Part shown: piece after piece, positions 41,201-48,453 of the stretch
Numbering within the stretch: position 1 is the stretch's first letter
Layout: each line of letters starts with the position of its first letter
From: Streptomyces phaeolivaceus
GTDB lineage: Bacteria; Actinomycetota; Actinomycetes; Streptomycetales; Streptomycetaceae
Assembly: GCF_009184865.1 (NCBI RefSeq)
Contig: NZ_CP045096.1
Coordinates: 9,920,001 to 9,984,000 of the forward strand
Direction of reading: 5' to 3'
DNA length: 64,000 bases
Notes under the pieces: model-generated
Told to the model about the DNA's origin: nothing
The model's input: only the letters and a program-made list of their open reading frames with translations
Database searches by the model: none
Program-made: the position numbers and the translations under genes

Positions 41201-41548
41201 TCGATGCGTGACGAAATGCTGAAAGCCTTCGGCGAGGAAGCGTTCAACGAGTTGCTCGCCGACGCGAAGCAACTCAAGGCTGTCGAGACGGCCGGCCGTC
41301 GTTGTGATGTCCTGACGTCCGTGCCGACGCGGGGCAGTCTCGACATCGAGACGCTCGTGATCGCGTCATCCGCGACGCACGCGCCCCGAGTGGCGGAGCT
41401 GGGCCGCGAGGACGCGCTGGGCTGGGACGGTCACTTGACCAACTTTTCGTTCTTCGTCGCCGAAGACGAAGACCACCAGTCCATCCTCGAACCCGATTCC
41501 GGTCTGCTGAAATGGGGCCCACTGCTGACGAACTTGTTGGTCAGCTGA
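31940..41548 (+). CDS. NRPS2: C*-A(beta-Ala)-T-C-E*-C-A(hydroxy-Orn)-T-TE
   Basis: About 3202 residues. C* (to about 430) again has NILLVDG for HHxxxDG; A1 (455-970) repeats the beta-alanine-like code VDTLISFGDK; T1 GGHS near 1016. C2 (1075-1520) has HHIVTDA. Residues 1530-1855 hold no A or T domain, only an epimerase-like remnant (TAVDKALAEITEGDLLVEFH, RGFPVLLD). C3 (1867-2320) is of the type that follows epimerases (ILPLAPLQRGLFYHLL) and keeps its His (EHILLDG). A3 (2340-2855) reads about DAEDSGLINK, near the hydroxyornithine code DMENLGLINK. T3 GGHS near 2901; thioesterase from about 2963 with GWSYG. It should finish and release the peptide. Start GTG 31940 is chosen because the leader shared with NRPS1 has a 1-base indel; TTG 31901 is the alternative. 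Confidence 0.88.
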   Translation: MWLPLTAFDRVELSASQRGNWVARRLAPESSVFCAGQLIWLNGPVDPALFASSVSVVFAETDALRVRFGDDDGVPFQYVDNSTTLTTEIVDAGHGDDQIRVLARGQLTAVPVTAAGEPTTTSTLVRRENGTWAWILVTNILLVDGYSISLFIRRVAEVYSAQQAGDSVPDRWFGSMKNVMDAKNSGDSRTEEGAAYWSGILGIEHAGHENVEDLSEVFVSSSQPVVVPIPDDTYSKVQQSARTARVSWTDSLIALWGVYAALVEGRDCVAVRVPLMLRDDRESLKTPSAISRAIPVVTEISPYHTFGNVLEIVANQLKTSRRHTTVEDHQIARLWPSGQASYLTLPTINIRLFESTPRLGGIDAVSETISTGPVGSLDLAIYRTPESGIRLELSTGSATSDPFLHAEQFSRFLNAVLDGSPAQTLHELSTGFTPDTDGPDLSWAQGETIDIAPTTVDALVRRRVAADPDAVAVVADDGSELTYGQFDARVNAFAQLLVDEGVRVGDRVAIAMTRSVDLVVALTAVMRAGAAYVPIDPGYPAERVKHILDNAAPALVITDQLTTEMHQHVLGEHRAPALRIDDHEVQRRLAAGQETVPVPARPLNDLDAAVVIFTSGTTGNPKGVALTHRALANRLAWGQRVLDYRPDSVALSKSGVGFVDAVTELFGPMIAGARIVVVSAEAAQDPAGLLDTIARHRVTHLLTVPSLADVLVRHDDAPTALATIRSWISSGEALTPGTATTMRTTAPQAVLHNFYGSTEVTGDGTAAIITDTGNTAIGAPVANTTARVLDAWLRPVPVGVAGELYLGGVQLADGYVARPGLTADRFVADPFSDDGARLYRTGDVVRWNSEGQLEYLGRSDDQVKIRGHRIEPAEIRAVLERHPAVSGAAIIALDHPAGGKYLAAYITTTSTTTSTTTSITDAVPTDALREHLARSLPDHMVPTTFTHLDRFPVTANGKLDRHALPQPDLTAGAADGRPPQTATEIALAGIFRDVLHLADDADLGVGSDFFRLGGHSLLAARVVARAKALLGAALTLRDVFDHPRISELARIADTSTDATATTETSSTRIGELPRPTPLPVSYGQQALWFTEQIAGRPIYRTEIVLQAGVRLDVDALATAVRRIVARHEILRTILVPDEETSSLRQVICAEPDDDTKVLEVEHVGPELLSDKIAQVAALPIDFTSEFGLKFHLLRHSDGDVLIAYGHHIVTDADSFGILVHELNKFYLEAASGNSTEVAPLPIQYADFAVWQRHVLGSRRDPESRYQSDLRYWQDMLSDLPTETVLPLDQPREGSEERTIRPATTSLTSDETATVDEFLVEHKATPLQALIAAFSLALWDEGAGDTVPIGTPASLRDQPELQDLIGYFVNTVVVRADIDAATGFAQTLLRCRNRMLEAADHKLVPFERVVEAVNPPRQVGISPLFQVMAAYVDRGGDSDAASPLTNYASTTADGPLASQPALFDLVSSIERLDGGAFGMNLNAARELFSAETTSRLLRKTARFLVLGSRHPDLTVKQLAQIVRAGDESRTEAVDNVGDIRRFQLPLEDFDISAAPFWRAAIDHVSHALSGASLALRLAIRDNGAGELVAETGNPELLDAVREKLTELVTAYQARIPMVVVTPTRAASGYKDDELAAVLDDPFWEDWVDQLADATATVLPQRGDSVSSEASEASEASSVTAGRAAPAADETSETSETSLRSVVLTAVDKALAEITEGDLLVEFHESDGPLMTRGFPVLLDDGDVIALSPERAAEYASLAGHPRFSRFFDDLPIPRIRVGVFRSHAERITEPAASVGVPEDGLDIHVLVADREPGDCVVRVRVESADTVDVDTEALAAAIAEDIAGAGAGAPAPAPGRERREAFTLRRADRVTLTPGEEESIRARYGHDAQILPLAPLQRGLFYHLLRSQESDDHNTYVSQITRQIAGDLDPERMTASIASAMERYPNLQAAFVPPGDVQVIPSGVEVPVRAIRLDEWGGRGVDVEQFLAAERGEPFDFEVPPLIRFTLLEHGHQAWTVVMSFEHILLDGWSINALFAEILSIYADDGYVDRVRPASFRSYLDWVDDQDPATAYRAWDGYLAELAGPTLLCPDFVDLGDAQSETGELHLDLSPAEAAMVFAAARDAKVTVGTLLQTAWGIALSRLTGSNDVVFGNTVSGRPPSLPDADRIIGLLFNTVPMRVSLPPFQTNRQLLASVQSEQLLVIDHPQAALTQIQTNAGVPVLFDTLFVVQNVPLGTAAGPDTAGLQVVDAKVDDATHYPVTFAVDPEERDGAATVHVRLSYRRDVFDAPAAQLLLKRYVQVLVSLTHRLDEPAGTLSALLPDETAPHTGIAADLVRDIEPVTVAELLHRQVRLSGSETALVAGDRRFTFAEFFAEVNRYGRLLLDEGVRPEHRVALLLPRDERTVIAMFAVFAIGAAYVPVDSELPDERIGYMIEVAEPTVTLVTDRDVDRLTGAVGKVINLDSTTTVDRLAQTETAPITAAERGGEVSLDNLAYIIFTSGTTGRPKGVAVGYRGLTNMYVNHVEKIFDRVVDHQRGRRMKIAHTTSFSFDASWEQLFWLLNGHEVHVIDEEMRRDHQRLLAHYDEVCMDGFDVTPSYGQLLVEEGLLDRDRPAGRSVSSDAPGVVFVSLGGEAVPDRLWQQLRGAPGVEAYNLYGPTEYTINALGADLADSTDSSVGTPIFNTRAYILDENLQPALPGVAGELYLAGEGTARGYWGQSALTAERFVACPWEPAERMYRTGDLARWNEAGMIDYLGRADEQIKIRGYRIEPDEIRDVVQEFPEVTRAEVVAFEHATGLQLAAYYRTTADRDISESLRNHLARYLPDYMVPAALVPVESFPLTPTGKLDRRALPAADVAASGVSAGRALESETELAVAAIFRAVLDLDEGLVLGAANDFFRLGGHSLAAMRLASQMNRAFPVNIAMRDVITASTIGELSAVVDKKLRPGADPEVDITAIATRFAQSLNGRTLFCAHPKFGASSMYSELSRYLPDGVGLVGIDDPAIIGLDVEFDDLDDLASTYADVIQGLQPAGPYELLGWSYGAHIMFAVARQLLSRGERVGPLVIVDAMPAGSENSTEILVRPGSAESMRDEMLKAFGEEAFNELLADAKQLKAVETAGRRCDVLTSVPTRGSLDIETLVIASSATHAPRVAELGREDALGWDGHLTNFSFFVAEDEDHQSILEPDSGLLKWGPLLTNLLVS

Positions 41549-41583
41549 GTAGGTGTCTTTCTACCTGCGCTGTTCATGAAGGA

Positions 41584-41615
41584 GGCACAGCCAGCCGGTG
41601 TGTGCTGGCTGTGCC
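41584..41615. terminator. Strong hairpin terminator after NRPS2
   Basis: A perfect 12-bp stem (GGCACAGCCAGC with GCTGGCTGTGCC) and 8-nt loop lies 36 bp after the NRPS2 stop. It marks the right end of the siderophore cluster. Confidence 0.85.
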
Positions 41616-41824
41616 TGCCGTGTTCCGCGTTCCTGACGAGCTTGTGCATGGTTGGCGTTGACACGTCGAGGGCCGTGAACGTTGATCATGGTCGGTGTGG
41701 TGGGGAACCGGGCACGAATCGGTGAAGTACGGCCGCTGTTGGCGATGCGCGGCTGTGCTGTCGCCCCCGGCGTCCGGCTGCGTACGCTCGCCGAGGTCAG
41801 TGGTGAGCCACGGCATGTCGTCGC

Positions 41825-42043
41825 CGAACGGTTCGTCGGCGAGGGCTGCGAGATCCCGAGGCTCCTGACGCAGACGCGGCGAGCCGACTCCCGCCGGTCG
41901 ACAGCTCCTTCCTCGGTGAGATGATCTCCGGCCCGGTGCATCTCATCGTCAATCGCGGCATGCGTCCGTTCACGCGCGCGGACGCGGAGCGCATCGTCAC
42001 CGTGGTCCTCGCCGGCCTCCGGGCCACGGCACCGGACGTCTGA
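41825..42043 (+). pseudogene. 5'-truncated TetR-family regulator
   Basis: The frame ending with TGA at 42041-42043 reads VDSSFLGEMISGPVHLIVNR then FTRADAERIVTVVLAGLRAT, the C-terminal ligand-domain end of a TetR/AcrR repressor. The helix-turn-helix N-terminus is missing; upstream bases lead back to the end of the siderophore cluster without it. It faces away from the truncated oxidoreductase at the other end of the cluster, consistent with a former divergent pair split by insertion. The bases 41616-41824 hold no other recognisable gene. Confidence 0.65.
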
Positions 42044-42044
42044 C

Positions 42045-44006
42045 TCACCCCACCCGGATCACCATGTACGTCTCGCCGTCCCTCGGCGGACGCGTCCAGG
42101 AGCGGGTGGTGAAGGTGTGCAGCCGCCCGCGCAGGATCGCGTGGCGCGGCAGGGACACGCCGAACTCCCCGCTCACCGCTTCCAGCAGCGACCGCTCCAC
42201 GTCGGCCCCGACCGGCACGGCGCCGAAGAACCGGGTCGGATCCAGCGCCGGCGGTATCGCCCCGCTCGACCGGACCTCCCCGTCCGTGTAGGTGAACGCG
42301 TACTGCTCGGCACCGTCCCGCGCCACCGAAAGGTGGAAGAACGGCTCCCTGTGGGCCGCCCTCAAACCGCACCACACCACCACCGAGCGGGTGCCGGCGC
42401 CGGCGCCCACGGCCGGGGAGACGAGCCGCTCCCGAGGGAACGGGGCCGGTTCGCCGTCGAAGGCGAAGCTCCAGTCGGCGCCGGCCCTCCCGACCGCCAT
42501 CAGTGCCCTGTCGTCGAAGGACGAGAACTCCCGCCTGTTCTCCAGCGACCTGCGGCGCGCCTCCCAGGCGGTCAAGGGCCCGCTCAGCGAGGCGCCGTCA
42601 CTGCCGCCGTCCCCGCCATCCTCGCCGTGGACTCCGTCCCCGTCCCTGCCGCCGGCTCCGCTCCCGCTCCCCTCTGTGAGACGCGCGGGCAGTTCCTCCG
42701 GCGGCACCCCCTCCACCAGGACGAACCGGTAGGACCTGCGGTTGTGACCCGGGTCCGGCTCCGCGAGCCACGCCAGACCGGCCGGGTCGTGGTCGGCGGC
42801 CGGACGGGGCGCCTCGCCCGTCTGCCCGCCCCTCGGCGTGGACAGCAACTCGCGGCCCCGCTCCGCCGTCAGCAGCGGCCCGAGCACGGGGTCGGCCACC
42901 CATCCCAGCGGCGCCAGATGGTCCGGCCCCAGCGGTTCCCACAAGGGCAGGCCGTCCATCAGCGTCCGCCACGCCCCGTCGCAGTCACCCCACCGCGCCA
43001 GCTCCCGCGCCCGCTCGACCGCCGCCCCGAACGGCCCGGCCGCCGTATACCGGTACGTTCTGCTCCGCACCTCGTCCAGCGTCGCATGGGCCCGCGACAC
43101 CAAGTCGTCGTCGGCGCCCCGCAGATGGAACCTCAGCGTGGAGTCGTCCCGGTGCGAGTGCGCCGCCCGCTCGGCGACCAGCGCCGGCAGCAGCTCGGAA
43201 GCATACGTCGGGTCCGTCGCCAGTCCGTCGAAGTGCACCATGTAGGTCTCGCCGAGCAGACGGCGTATCTGGTCGCCCAGCGCGGCGGCCCGCGGTCTGC
43301 CGTACGCCTTGGCCTCGTCCAGCGTCCGCACGGCCCGCTCCCACTCGCCGCGCAGCGCCTCCAGCCGGCCCTCTTCCAGCAGCGCGTCCAGCCTGCGTGT
43401 CGTGTCGTTGACGAACTCCGGTTCCCCGTCGCTGCGGCCCACACGCAGGTTGTGGAACTCCCGGTGCATGTCCCGCATGAACTCCCGGAAGTTCGCGTGC
43501 CGTTCGGGCGGCGCGGCGCGCCAGCTCGCCCAGGTGTACACGGCCCACTCGCCGTCCTCGTCCATGTCCTCGGGATCCATGAGGACATGCGTGATGTCGG
43601 ACGTGACGTCGAGCTGAAGACCGCGCCGCCAGATGTCCACCTCCAGCCGCTCCTCGGGCCCGGCGTCCTCGTCGAGCTGCTCCTCGAACATCTCCGCGAG
43701 ACCCGACTCGTCGGCGTGCCAGCGCGCGTCCTGGGTCCCCGCCAGCAGCCACACGAACCCGCCCGCGTGCCGCCAGCCGTCGCTGACCTTCAGGAACTCC
43801 CGGTACGACGGGGGCATCCGTCGCCCGAGACGCTCCTCCAGGGCGGCGATCCGCTCCTCCGGAGCGGGCGGAAAGCCCAGCCACCGCGCCCGGCGCGCGG
43901 CCTCGTCCTGCTCGTCGCGTGTCTCGTCGTCCGGCAGGGAATCCGCCCACTCCCCGCTCCACCCGAGCAGGAACGACCGCCAGTCGAATGCCGTGGTGTC
44001 CGTCAT
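42045..44006 (-). CDS. SMI1/KNR4-family protein with long C-terminal extension
   Basis: From ATG 44006 the product has 653 residues. The N-terminal part carries the SMI1/KNR4 fold signature: IAALEERLGRRMPPSYREFL, LKVSDGWRHAGGF and a later acidic stretch. Such domains are common in bacterial immunity proteins of polymorphic toxin systems and in regulatory proteins. The remainder (about 270-653) is alpha-helical, then a Gly/Asp-rich linker (near 490-515) and a C-terminal domain ending MVIRVG that I do not recognise. No toxin gene is visible next to it. The frame runs further upstream to 44222 without family similarity. It converges with the TetR remnant one base away. Confidence 0.7.
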   Translation of the reverse strand: MTDTTAFDWRSFLLGWSGEWADSLPDDETRDEQDEAARRARWLGFPPAPEERIAALEERLGRRMPPSYREFLKVSDGWRHAGGFVWLLAGTQDARWHADESGLAEMFEEQLDEDAGPEERLEVDIWRRGLQLDVTSDITHVLMDPEDMDEDGEWAVYTWASWRAAPPERHANFREFMRDMHREFHNLRVGRSDGEPEFVNDTTRRLDALLEEGRLEALRGEWERAVRTLDEAKAYGRPRAAALGDQIRRLLGETYMVHFDGLATDPTYASELLPALVAERAAHSHRDDSTLRFHLRGADDDLVSRAHATLDEVRSRTYRYTAAGPFGAAVERARELARWGDCDGAWRTLMDGLPLWEPLGPDHLAPLGWVADPVLGPLLTAERGRELLSTPRGGQTGEAPRPAADHDPAGLAWLAEPDPGHNRRSYRFVLVEGVPPEELPARLTEGSGSGAGGRDGDGVHGEDGGDGGSDGASLSGPLTAWEARRRSLENRREFSSFDDRALMAVGRAGADWSFAFDGEPAPFPRERLVSPAVGAGAGTRSVVVWCGLRAAHREPFFHLSVARDGAEQYAFTYTDGEVRSSGAIPPALDPTRFFGAVPVGADVERSLLEAVSGEFGVSLPRHAILRGRLHTFTTRSWTRPPRDGETYMVIRVG

Positions 44007-44212
44007 GTGCCCGATACTGCCAGCCGCCACTGACAGCGCCCCGAGTCCTGTGGACCGACCGCCGAGCCTTGTGGGCCGAGCGCCGCCGCGGTCCGGTCGC
44101 CGCTTACGCCGAACGGGTGAAAGTGTCCGGTTATCGCCGTTCCGCCGTAAATGTGTGGACTGGGGGCCTCCCTCGACGGGACACTTCCGACTTCCGAACT
44201 TCCGGGAGTGTG

Positions 44213-46147
44213 ATGGGGACATCAGAGACGCGAGGACCGACGCCGGGCCGGAGCGCGGTCGTTCTTGCGCTGCGCCACTACGGCAGGGAACTGCACCGAC
44301 TACGACGGCTGGCCCTGCCCGCGCTGCTGCTGCCGGCCGTGGGCAACATCGGCATCCGCTACGTCGCCCCCTTGCTCATCGCCAAACTGGCGGGCCAGAC
44401 GGCCGAGAAGGGCGGTCTCACCCTCGCCTCGGCGCTGCCGTACGTGCTGGGCTTCGGTGTGACGCTGCTGCTCGCCGAGGCCGTGTGGCGGGTCGGGCAG
44501 CACTGCCTGAACCGCGTGGACGCCCTCGGCATGGAGCACCTGTACGTGAGCGGTATGGACGAACTCCTCGCCAAGGACGCGGCGTTCTTCCACGACAACT
44601 TCGCCGGCTCCCTCACCAAGCGGGTGCTGAGCTTCGGCAAGCGCTTCGAGGACTTCGTCGACACGGTGACGTACCGGATCGTCGGCAGTGTCGTCCCCCT
44701 GCTGTTCGGGGCCGTGGTGCTGTGGAGCTACGAACCGATGCTCGTCGTCGGCCTGTTGGTGATGATCGCGCTGACCGTGGTGGCCGCGACACCGCTGATC
44801 CGCCGCCGGCAGAGGCTCGTCAACGACCGTGAGGCGGCGATCGCCCGGGTCTCCGGCCATGTCGCCGACAGCCTCGTCAACATGGAGACCATCCGGGCGT
44901 TCGCGGCCGAGACCCGGGAGGCCGACGAACACCGCAGCCGCGTCGCGGACTCCCGCCGCCTGACACTCCGGTCGTGGGACTACGGCAACCTCCGCGTCGA
45001 CACCCTCATCGCCCCCATGTCCGTACTGACCAATGTGCTGGGGCTGCTGGTCGCCATCGCCTTCGGCGGCTCGGGGCAGGGCGTGGAGGAGATCGTCGTC
45101 GCCTTCACCTACTACTCCAACGCCACCCAGATCATGTTCGAGTTCAACCAGATCTACCGGCGTCTGGAAAGCTCGATGACCGAGGCCGCGCAGTTCACCG
45201 AACTGCTGCTGGATCCGCCCACCGTGCTCGACCCGGTGGAACCGGAACCGCTCGCGCCGAAGGACACCGGTATCCGCTTCGAGGTGGTCACCTTCGCGCA
45301 CGGGGGCGCCGAGCCGATCTTCCAGGGGCTCGACCTTGACGTCCCCGCGGGCGCGCGGATCGGTCTGGTCGGCAGGTCCGGCGGCGGCAAGACCACACTC
45401 ACCCGGCTCCTGTTGCGGATGTCGGACATCGACGCCGGACGCGTCCTGATCGGCGGTCAGGACATCAGCCGACTGCGCCAGACCGATCTGCGCTCACTGA
45501 TCGCCTACGTCCCGCAGGAACCCGCCATGTTCCACCGCAGCCTCCGGGACAACATCGCGTTCGCCCGGCCGGGCGCCACCGACGCGGAGATCCGCGCCGC
45601 TGCCGCCGCCGCGCATGTCACGGAGTTCGCCGATCAACTCCCCGACGGCTTCGGCACCCTGGTGGGGGAGCGGGGCGTGAAGCTCTCCGGCGGCCAGCGC
45701 CAGCGCGTCGCCCTCGCCAGGGCCATCCTGCGCGACGCCCCGATCCTGCTGCTCGACGAGGCGACCAGCGCGCTGGACTCGGAGAGCGAACTCCTCGTCC
45801 AGGACGCCCTGTGGCGGCTGATGGACGGACGTACGGCCCTCGTGGTCGCCCACCGGCTCAGCACCGTCGCCGGAATGGACAGGCTCGTCGTCCTCGACCA
45901 CGGAAGCGTCGTCGAGCAGGGCTCCCACGAGGAACTCCTCGACGCGAAAGGCGCCTACGCCAAGCTGTGGCAGCACCAGTCGGGAGGCTTCCTCGGCGAG
46001 AGCGCCGACTCGGCCCTCGAACACCCGGCCCCGGAACCCGGACTCGACGGAATGCCCGGACAGGCCGACCCGGCCGACCCGTCCGGCCCGTCTGACGGGG
46101 GTCCTGTGACGCCGTCGCCCGCTCGTACGGGCACCGGATCCACATAG
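44213..46147 (+). CDS. ABC exporter, membrane-ATPase fusion
   Basis: ATG 44213 (GGGAG upstream) gives 644 residues: a type IV membrane domain (about 30-340; ALPALLLPAVGNIGIRYVAP is the first helix) and a complete ATPase domain with Walker A GRSGGGKTT, signature LSGGQRQRVALARAI, Walker B ILLLDEATSALD and the switch His in VVAHRLS. All catalytic motifs are intact, unlike the half-transporters of the siderophore operon, so it can work as a homodimer. The C-terminal 50 residues are Pro/Asp-rich and probably disordered. Substrate unknown. It is outside the iron-regulated region and shows no iron box. Confidence 0.88.
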   Translation: MGTSETRGPTPGRSAVVLALRHYGRELHRLRRLALPALLLPAVGNIGIRYVAPLLIAKLAGQTAEKGGLTLASALPYVLGFGVTLLLAEAVWRVGQHCLNRVDALGMEHLYVSGMDELLAKDAAFFHDNFAGSLTKRVLSFGKRFEDFVDTVTYRIVGSVVPLLFGAVVLWSYEPMLVVGLLVMIALTVVAATPLIRRRQRLVNDREAAIARVSGHVADSLVNMETIRAFAAETREADEHRSRVADSRRLTLRSWDYGNLRVDTLIAPMSVLTNVLGLLVAIAFGGSGQGVEEIVVAFTYYSNATQIMFEFNQIYRRLESSMTEAAQFTELLLDPPTVLDPVEPEPLAPKDTGIRFEVVTFAHGGAEPIFQGLDLDVPAGARIGLVGRSGGGKTTLTRLLLRMSDIDAGRVLIGGQDISRLRQTDLRSLIAYVPQEPAMFHRSLRDNIAFARPGATDAEIRAAAAAAHVTEFADQLPDGFGTLVGERGVKLSGGQRQRVALARAILRDAPILLLDEATSALDSESELLVQDALWRLMDGRTALVVAHRLSTVAGMDRLVVLDHGSVVEQGSHEELLDAKGAYAKLWQHQSGGFLGESADSALEHPAPEPGLDGMPGQADPADPSGPSDGGPVTPSPARTGTGST

Positions 46148-46178
46148 CACGAAACCGGTCCCCTGCTATGGTGCGCCG

Positions 46179-46613
46179 ATGTCAACGATCAAGAAATTCC
46201 AGGTGACCTTCGACTGTGCGGAACCCGAGCGTGTGGCCCGCTTCTGGTGCGAGGTACTGGGATATGTCGTACCGCCTCCGCCGGAGGGGTTCGCCACGTG
46301 GGGAGAGTACGACCGCTCCCTGCCGCCGGAGCGGCAGGGAGCGGGGTTCGTGTGCGGTGACCCGTCGGGGGAGGGCCCGCGCATGTACTTCCAGCGGGTT
46401 CCCGAAGGCAAGGTCGTCAAGAACCGGGTGCACCTCGATGTACGGGTCGGCACCGGGCTGGAGGGCGAGGAGCGCTTGGCCGCGCTCCAGGCCGAGTGCG
46501 ACCGACTGGTCCCGCTCGGCGCGACACTTGAGCGAGTGCTGCTCGCCGATGAGTACAACGAGTCCTGCATCGTGATGCGGGACATCGAGGGCAACGAGTT
46601 CTGCCTCGACTGA
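46179..46613 (+). CDS. VOC-family protein (glyoxalase-like)
   Basis: The 144-residue product fits one two-repeat VOC unit: FQVTFDCAEPERVARFWCEV at the start, NRVHLDVRVGTG in the middle and VMRDIEGNEFCLD at the end. The HLDV and EFCL segments carry the usual metal-site His and Glu positions. Actinobacteria have many such proteins; some bind drugs or act as small-molecule isomerases or dioxygenases. No substrate can be proposed. It starts 31 bases after the ABC exporter stop on the same strand and may share its transcript. Confidence 0.85.
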   Translation: MSTIKKFQVTFDCAEPERVARFWCEVLGYVVPPPPEGFATWGEYDRSLPPERQGAGFVCGDPSGEGPRMYFQRVPEGKVVKNRVHLDVRVGTGLEGEERLAALQAECDRLVPLGATLERVLLADEYNESCIVMRDIEGNEFCLD

Positions 46614-46639
46614 GCGGCCCGGGTACGGGGCCGGCCCGA

Positions 46640-46659
46640 GCGCCGGGGTGAGCCGGCGC
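46640..46659. terminator. Possible hairpin after the VOC gene
   Basis: GCGCCGG pairs with CCGGCGC with a 6-nt loop, 27 bases after the VOC stop. Short stem, GC only. Confidence 0.4.
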
Positions 46660-46663
46660 GGCG

Positions 46664-46960
46664 TCAGGCGCCGCCCGGTGCGGCACCGGCGCCGACCGCC
46701 CGGACCACGGCGCCGGTGAACTCGGTGGTGGAGGCGGAGCCGCCCAGGTCACGGGTGGAGACACCGGAGGCGATCGTCTCGGCCACCGCCCTCTCGACGG
46801 TCCGCGCGACGCGTCCGGCCGCCTCGTCACCGTGCTTGGCCCCGAGCCATGTGAAGAGCATGGCACCGGACAGGATCATGGCCACCGGGTTGGCGATGCC
46901 CCGCCCGGTGATGTCGGGGGCGGAGCCGTGGGACGCCTGGGCCATCGCGCGGTCGGCGGA
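46664..46960 (-). pseudogene. C-terminal remnant of an isopropylmalate/tartrate dehydrogenase-like gene
   Basis: The frame reads [40 protein letters not shown] and [19 protein letters not shown]. This is the C-terminal third of the beta-decarboxylating dehydrogenase family (AHGSAPDIAG.GIANP...DLGG.A.T). The catalytic N-terminal two thirds are missing; upstream the frame enters sequence from an unrelated regulator. Confidence 0.75.
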
Positions 46961-46969
46961 GGCGTGGCG

Positions 46970-47703
46970 GTCCCTGTCCTCGTCGCCGCGGGCACGGTGG
47001 ATGTCACCGTGCTGTTCGTGCGTGAGCGCCTCGTAGTAGCGGGTGCCGGCCTCCAGGAACCGGTCGAGGGCGAGCTCGTAGTGGGCCACGGCCTGCTCGT
47101 ACTCGGCCAGCCTGCCGGGCCGCGGTCGGCCGCAGGACGGGCAGCAGCCGCGCCGTGGTCCCGCAGTCGAGCGCCGCGTCGACGGCCTCCCCGACGACGG
47201 CGGAGTACTCCCTGTCGAGGCCGGTGAACACCGGATGTCCCGCCACCGCCGAGGCGCTCCCCGCGTCATGGCCGCGGCACAGCGCGAGCGCGTCCGAGAA
47301 GGCGAGGACGGCTCGCTCCGGGTCCCCGCCGTTCCGGAACTCCCGTGCGGTCGCGGCGAGTTGCCGGAACCGTAGCAGATCGACCGCTTCCTCGGGCACC
47401 GCGAGCCGATAGCCGCCCGCCCCGCGCAGGAGCCACCCGCCCTCGGCCCTCGCGGCCAGTCCGGGCTCCAACAGCCGCCGTGGTTCGCCTATGTGACGGT
47501 GGATCATGTTTCACGGCGCGGGCGGGCGGGGCGTCACCCCACAGCCCGTCGACCAGGTCCGGCAGGGACACCAGCGGGTCGGCGCGGGAGAGCAGCAGGA
47601 CGAGCAGCGTCCGGCGCAGCGGCGGCCCCGGGTCGACCTCGACACCGTCCCGCCAGACGCGTACCGCGCCGAGAACCGTGAACCGCACGGCCTCCGGTGC
47701 CAT
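46970..47703 (-). pseudogene. Frameshifted SARP/AfsR-type regulator
   Basis: From ATG 47703 the frame encodes VRFTVLGAVRVWRDGVEVDP and LVLLLSRADPLVSLPDLVDG, the winged-helix domain of a Streptomyces antibiotic regulatory protein. After a frame change, [20 protein letters not shown] and the bacterial-transcription-activation helices follow (47507-47140). Another frame gives the TPR-like tail [20 protein letters not shown]. Two or more frameshifts and fusion to the dehydrogenase remnant make it non-functional. Confidence 0.75.
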
Positions 47704-47764
47704 CGGCTCCCCTCAACGCGGTGCGCGGCCGGGTGTTCGCGCCGCGCACCGGACGATTGTAGGG

Positions 47765-48009
47765 GGCGGAGGCGAAGCCGGCGGCCGGGCCCGTGCTGGG
47801 GGAGACACAGCCGATGCGGAGCACCGCGTCGGTCTGTGCCGAGGACTCCTTGATTCCGCCACAGGCGGTCAGCAGCCCGCCGGTCGTCAGCAGCCCGCCG
47901 GTCGTCAGCAGTCCGGCGGCTCCGGCCGTCCGGCGGCTCCGGCCGTCCCCCGAAGAACGGATCTTCGGGACATTTTGCCGTTCGCGGGTCTGCTCATGGG
48001 TGCGCTCAT
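47765..48009 (-). pseudogene. Lipoprotein (ABC substrate-binding protein) N-terminal remnant
   Basis: ATG 48009 begins a signal with twin arginines (MSRRSVLRGTAGAAG). After a frame change the hydrophobic core and lipobox appear as LLTTGGLLTTGGLLTACGG, then VLRIGCVSPSTGPAAGFA, the start of a type I periplasmic binding protein. The TTGGLL unit is a short tandem duplication in the signal. Everything downstream of about 25 mature residues is missing. Confidence 0.65.
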
Positions 48010-48453
48010 GAATGCCTCCGGGCATGTCGAAAGAGCGGAACTGAGGGTGATGGAGCGGTGGAACGGGCCGGAAGCGGGCGGTCGAAGCCGCTGGGGGACG
48101 CCGGGGCCGGCAGCGAAGAGCGATGGCGGGTTCCGCCGTGTCCCGGTAGGGCCAGGCGACGTACCCGTTATCAGGAACCCTGATGATGACGACGGTGATG
48201 CACACGCCGAAGCCGGATGACAAGGGTGTTGCCGAGACATGTCGGACGTGGATCCCTTTCGGCCGGGTGGCGACGAGGGCTGTCCCGACGCGCCGTGCGG
48301 GAACGGGTCCGAGTCCGGCGCCACCCCGGACGCGCTCCCGGCAGTTGCCGCCCACCCCTAGACATCGGATCAATCATGCGGCCACGATGATCGCGCTCTC
48401 GCCAGATGGGGAATTCGTAGTGGCGACCCCATGGAAGACCGACGAAAGAGCCG
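48010..48453. other. Intergenic stretch before the GH95 gene
   Basis: No convincing gene is seen. A perfect 6-3-6 palindrome (ATCAGG-AAC-CCTGAT, 48170-48184) could be a regulator site. Near 48445 begins a 12-bp-like repeat that continues into the GH95 start. Confidence 0.4.

Noticed and set aside
43919..44212. N-terminal extension of the ABC exporter
   Set aside because: It overlaps the start of the divergent SMI1/KNR4 gene and has no similarity; ATG 44213 has a good ribosome-binding site.
46664..47269. A 201-residue protein
   Set aside because: It fuses an out-of-frame regulator stretch, a regulator TPR tail and a dehydrogenase C-terminus. No family has this layout.
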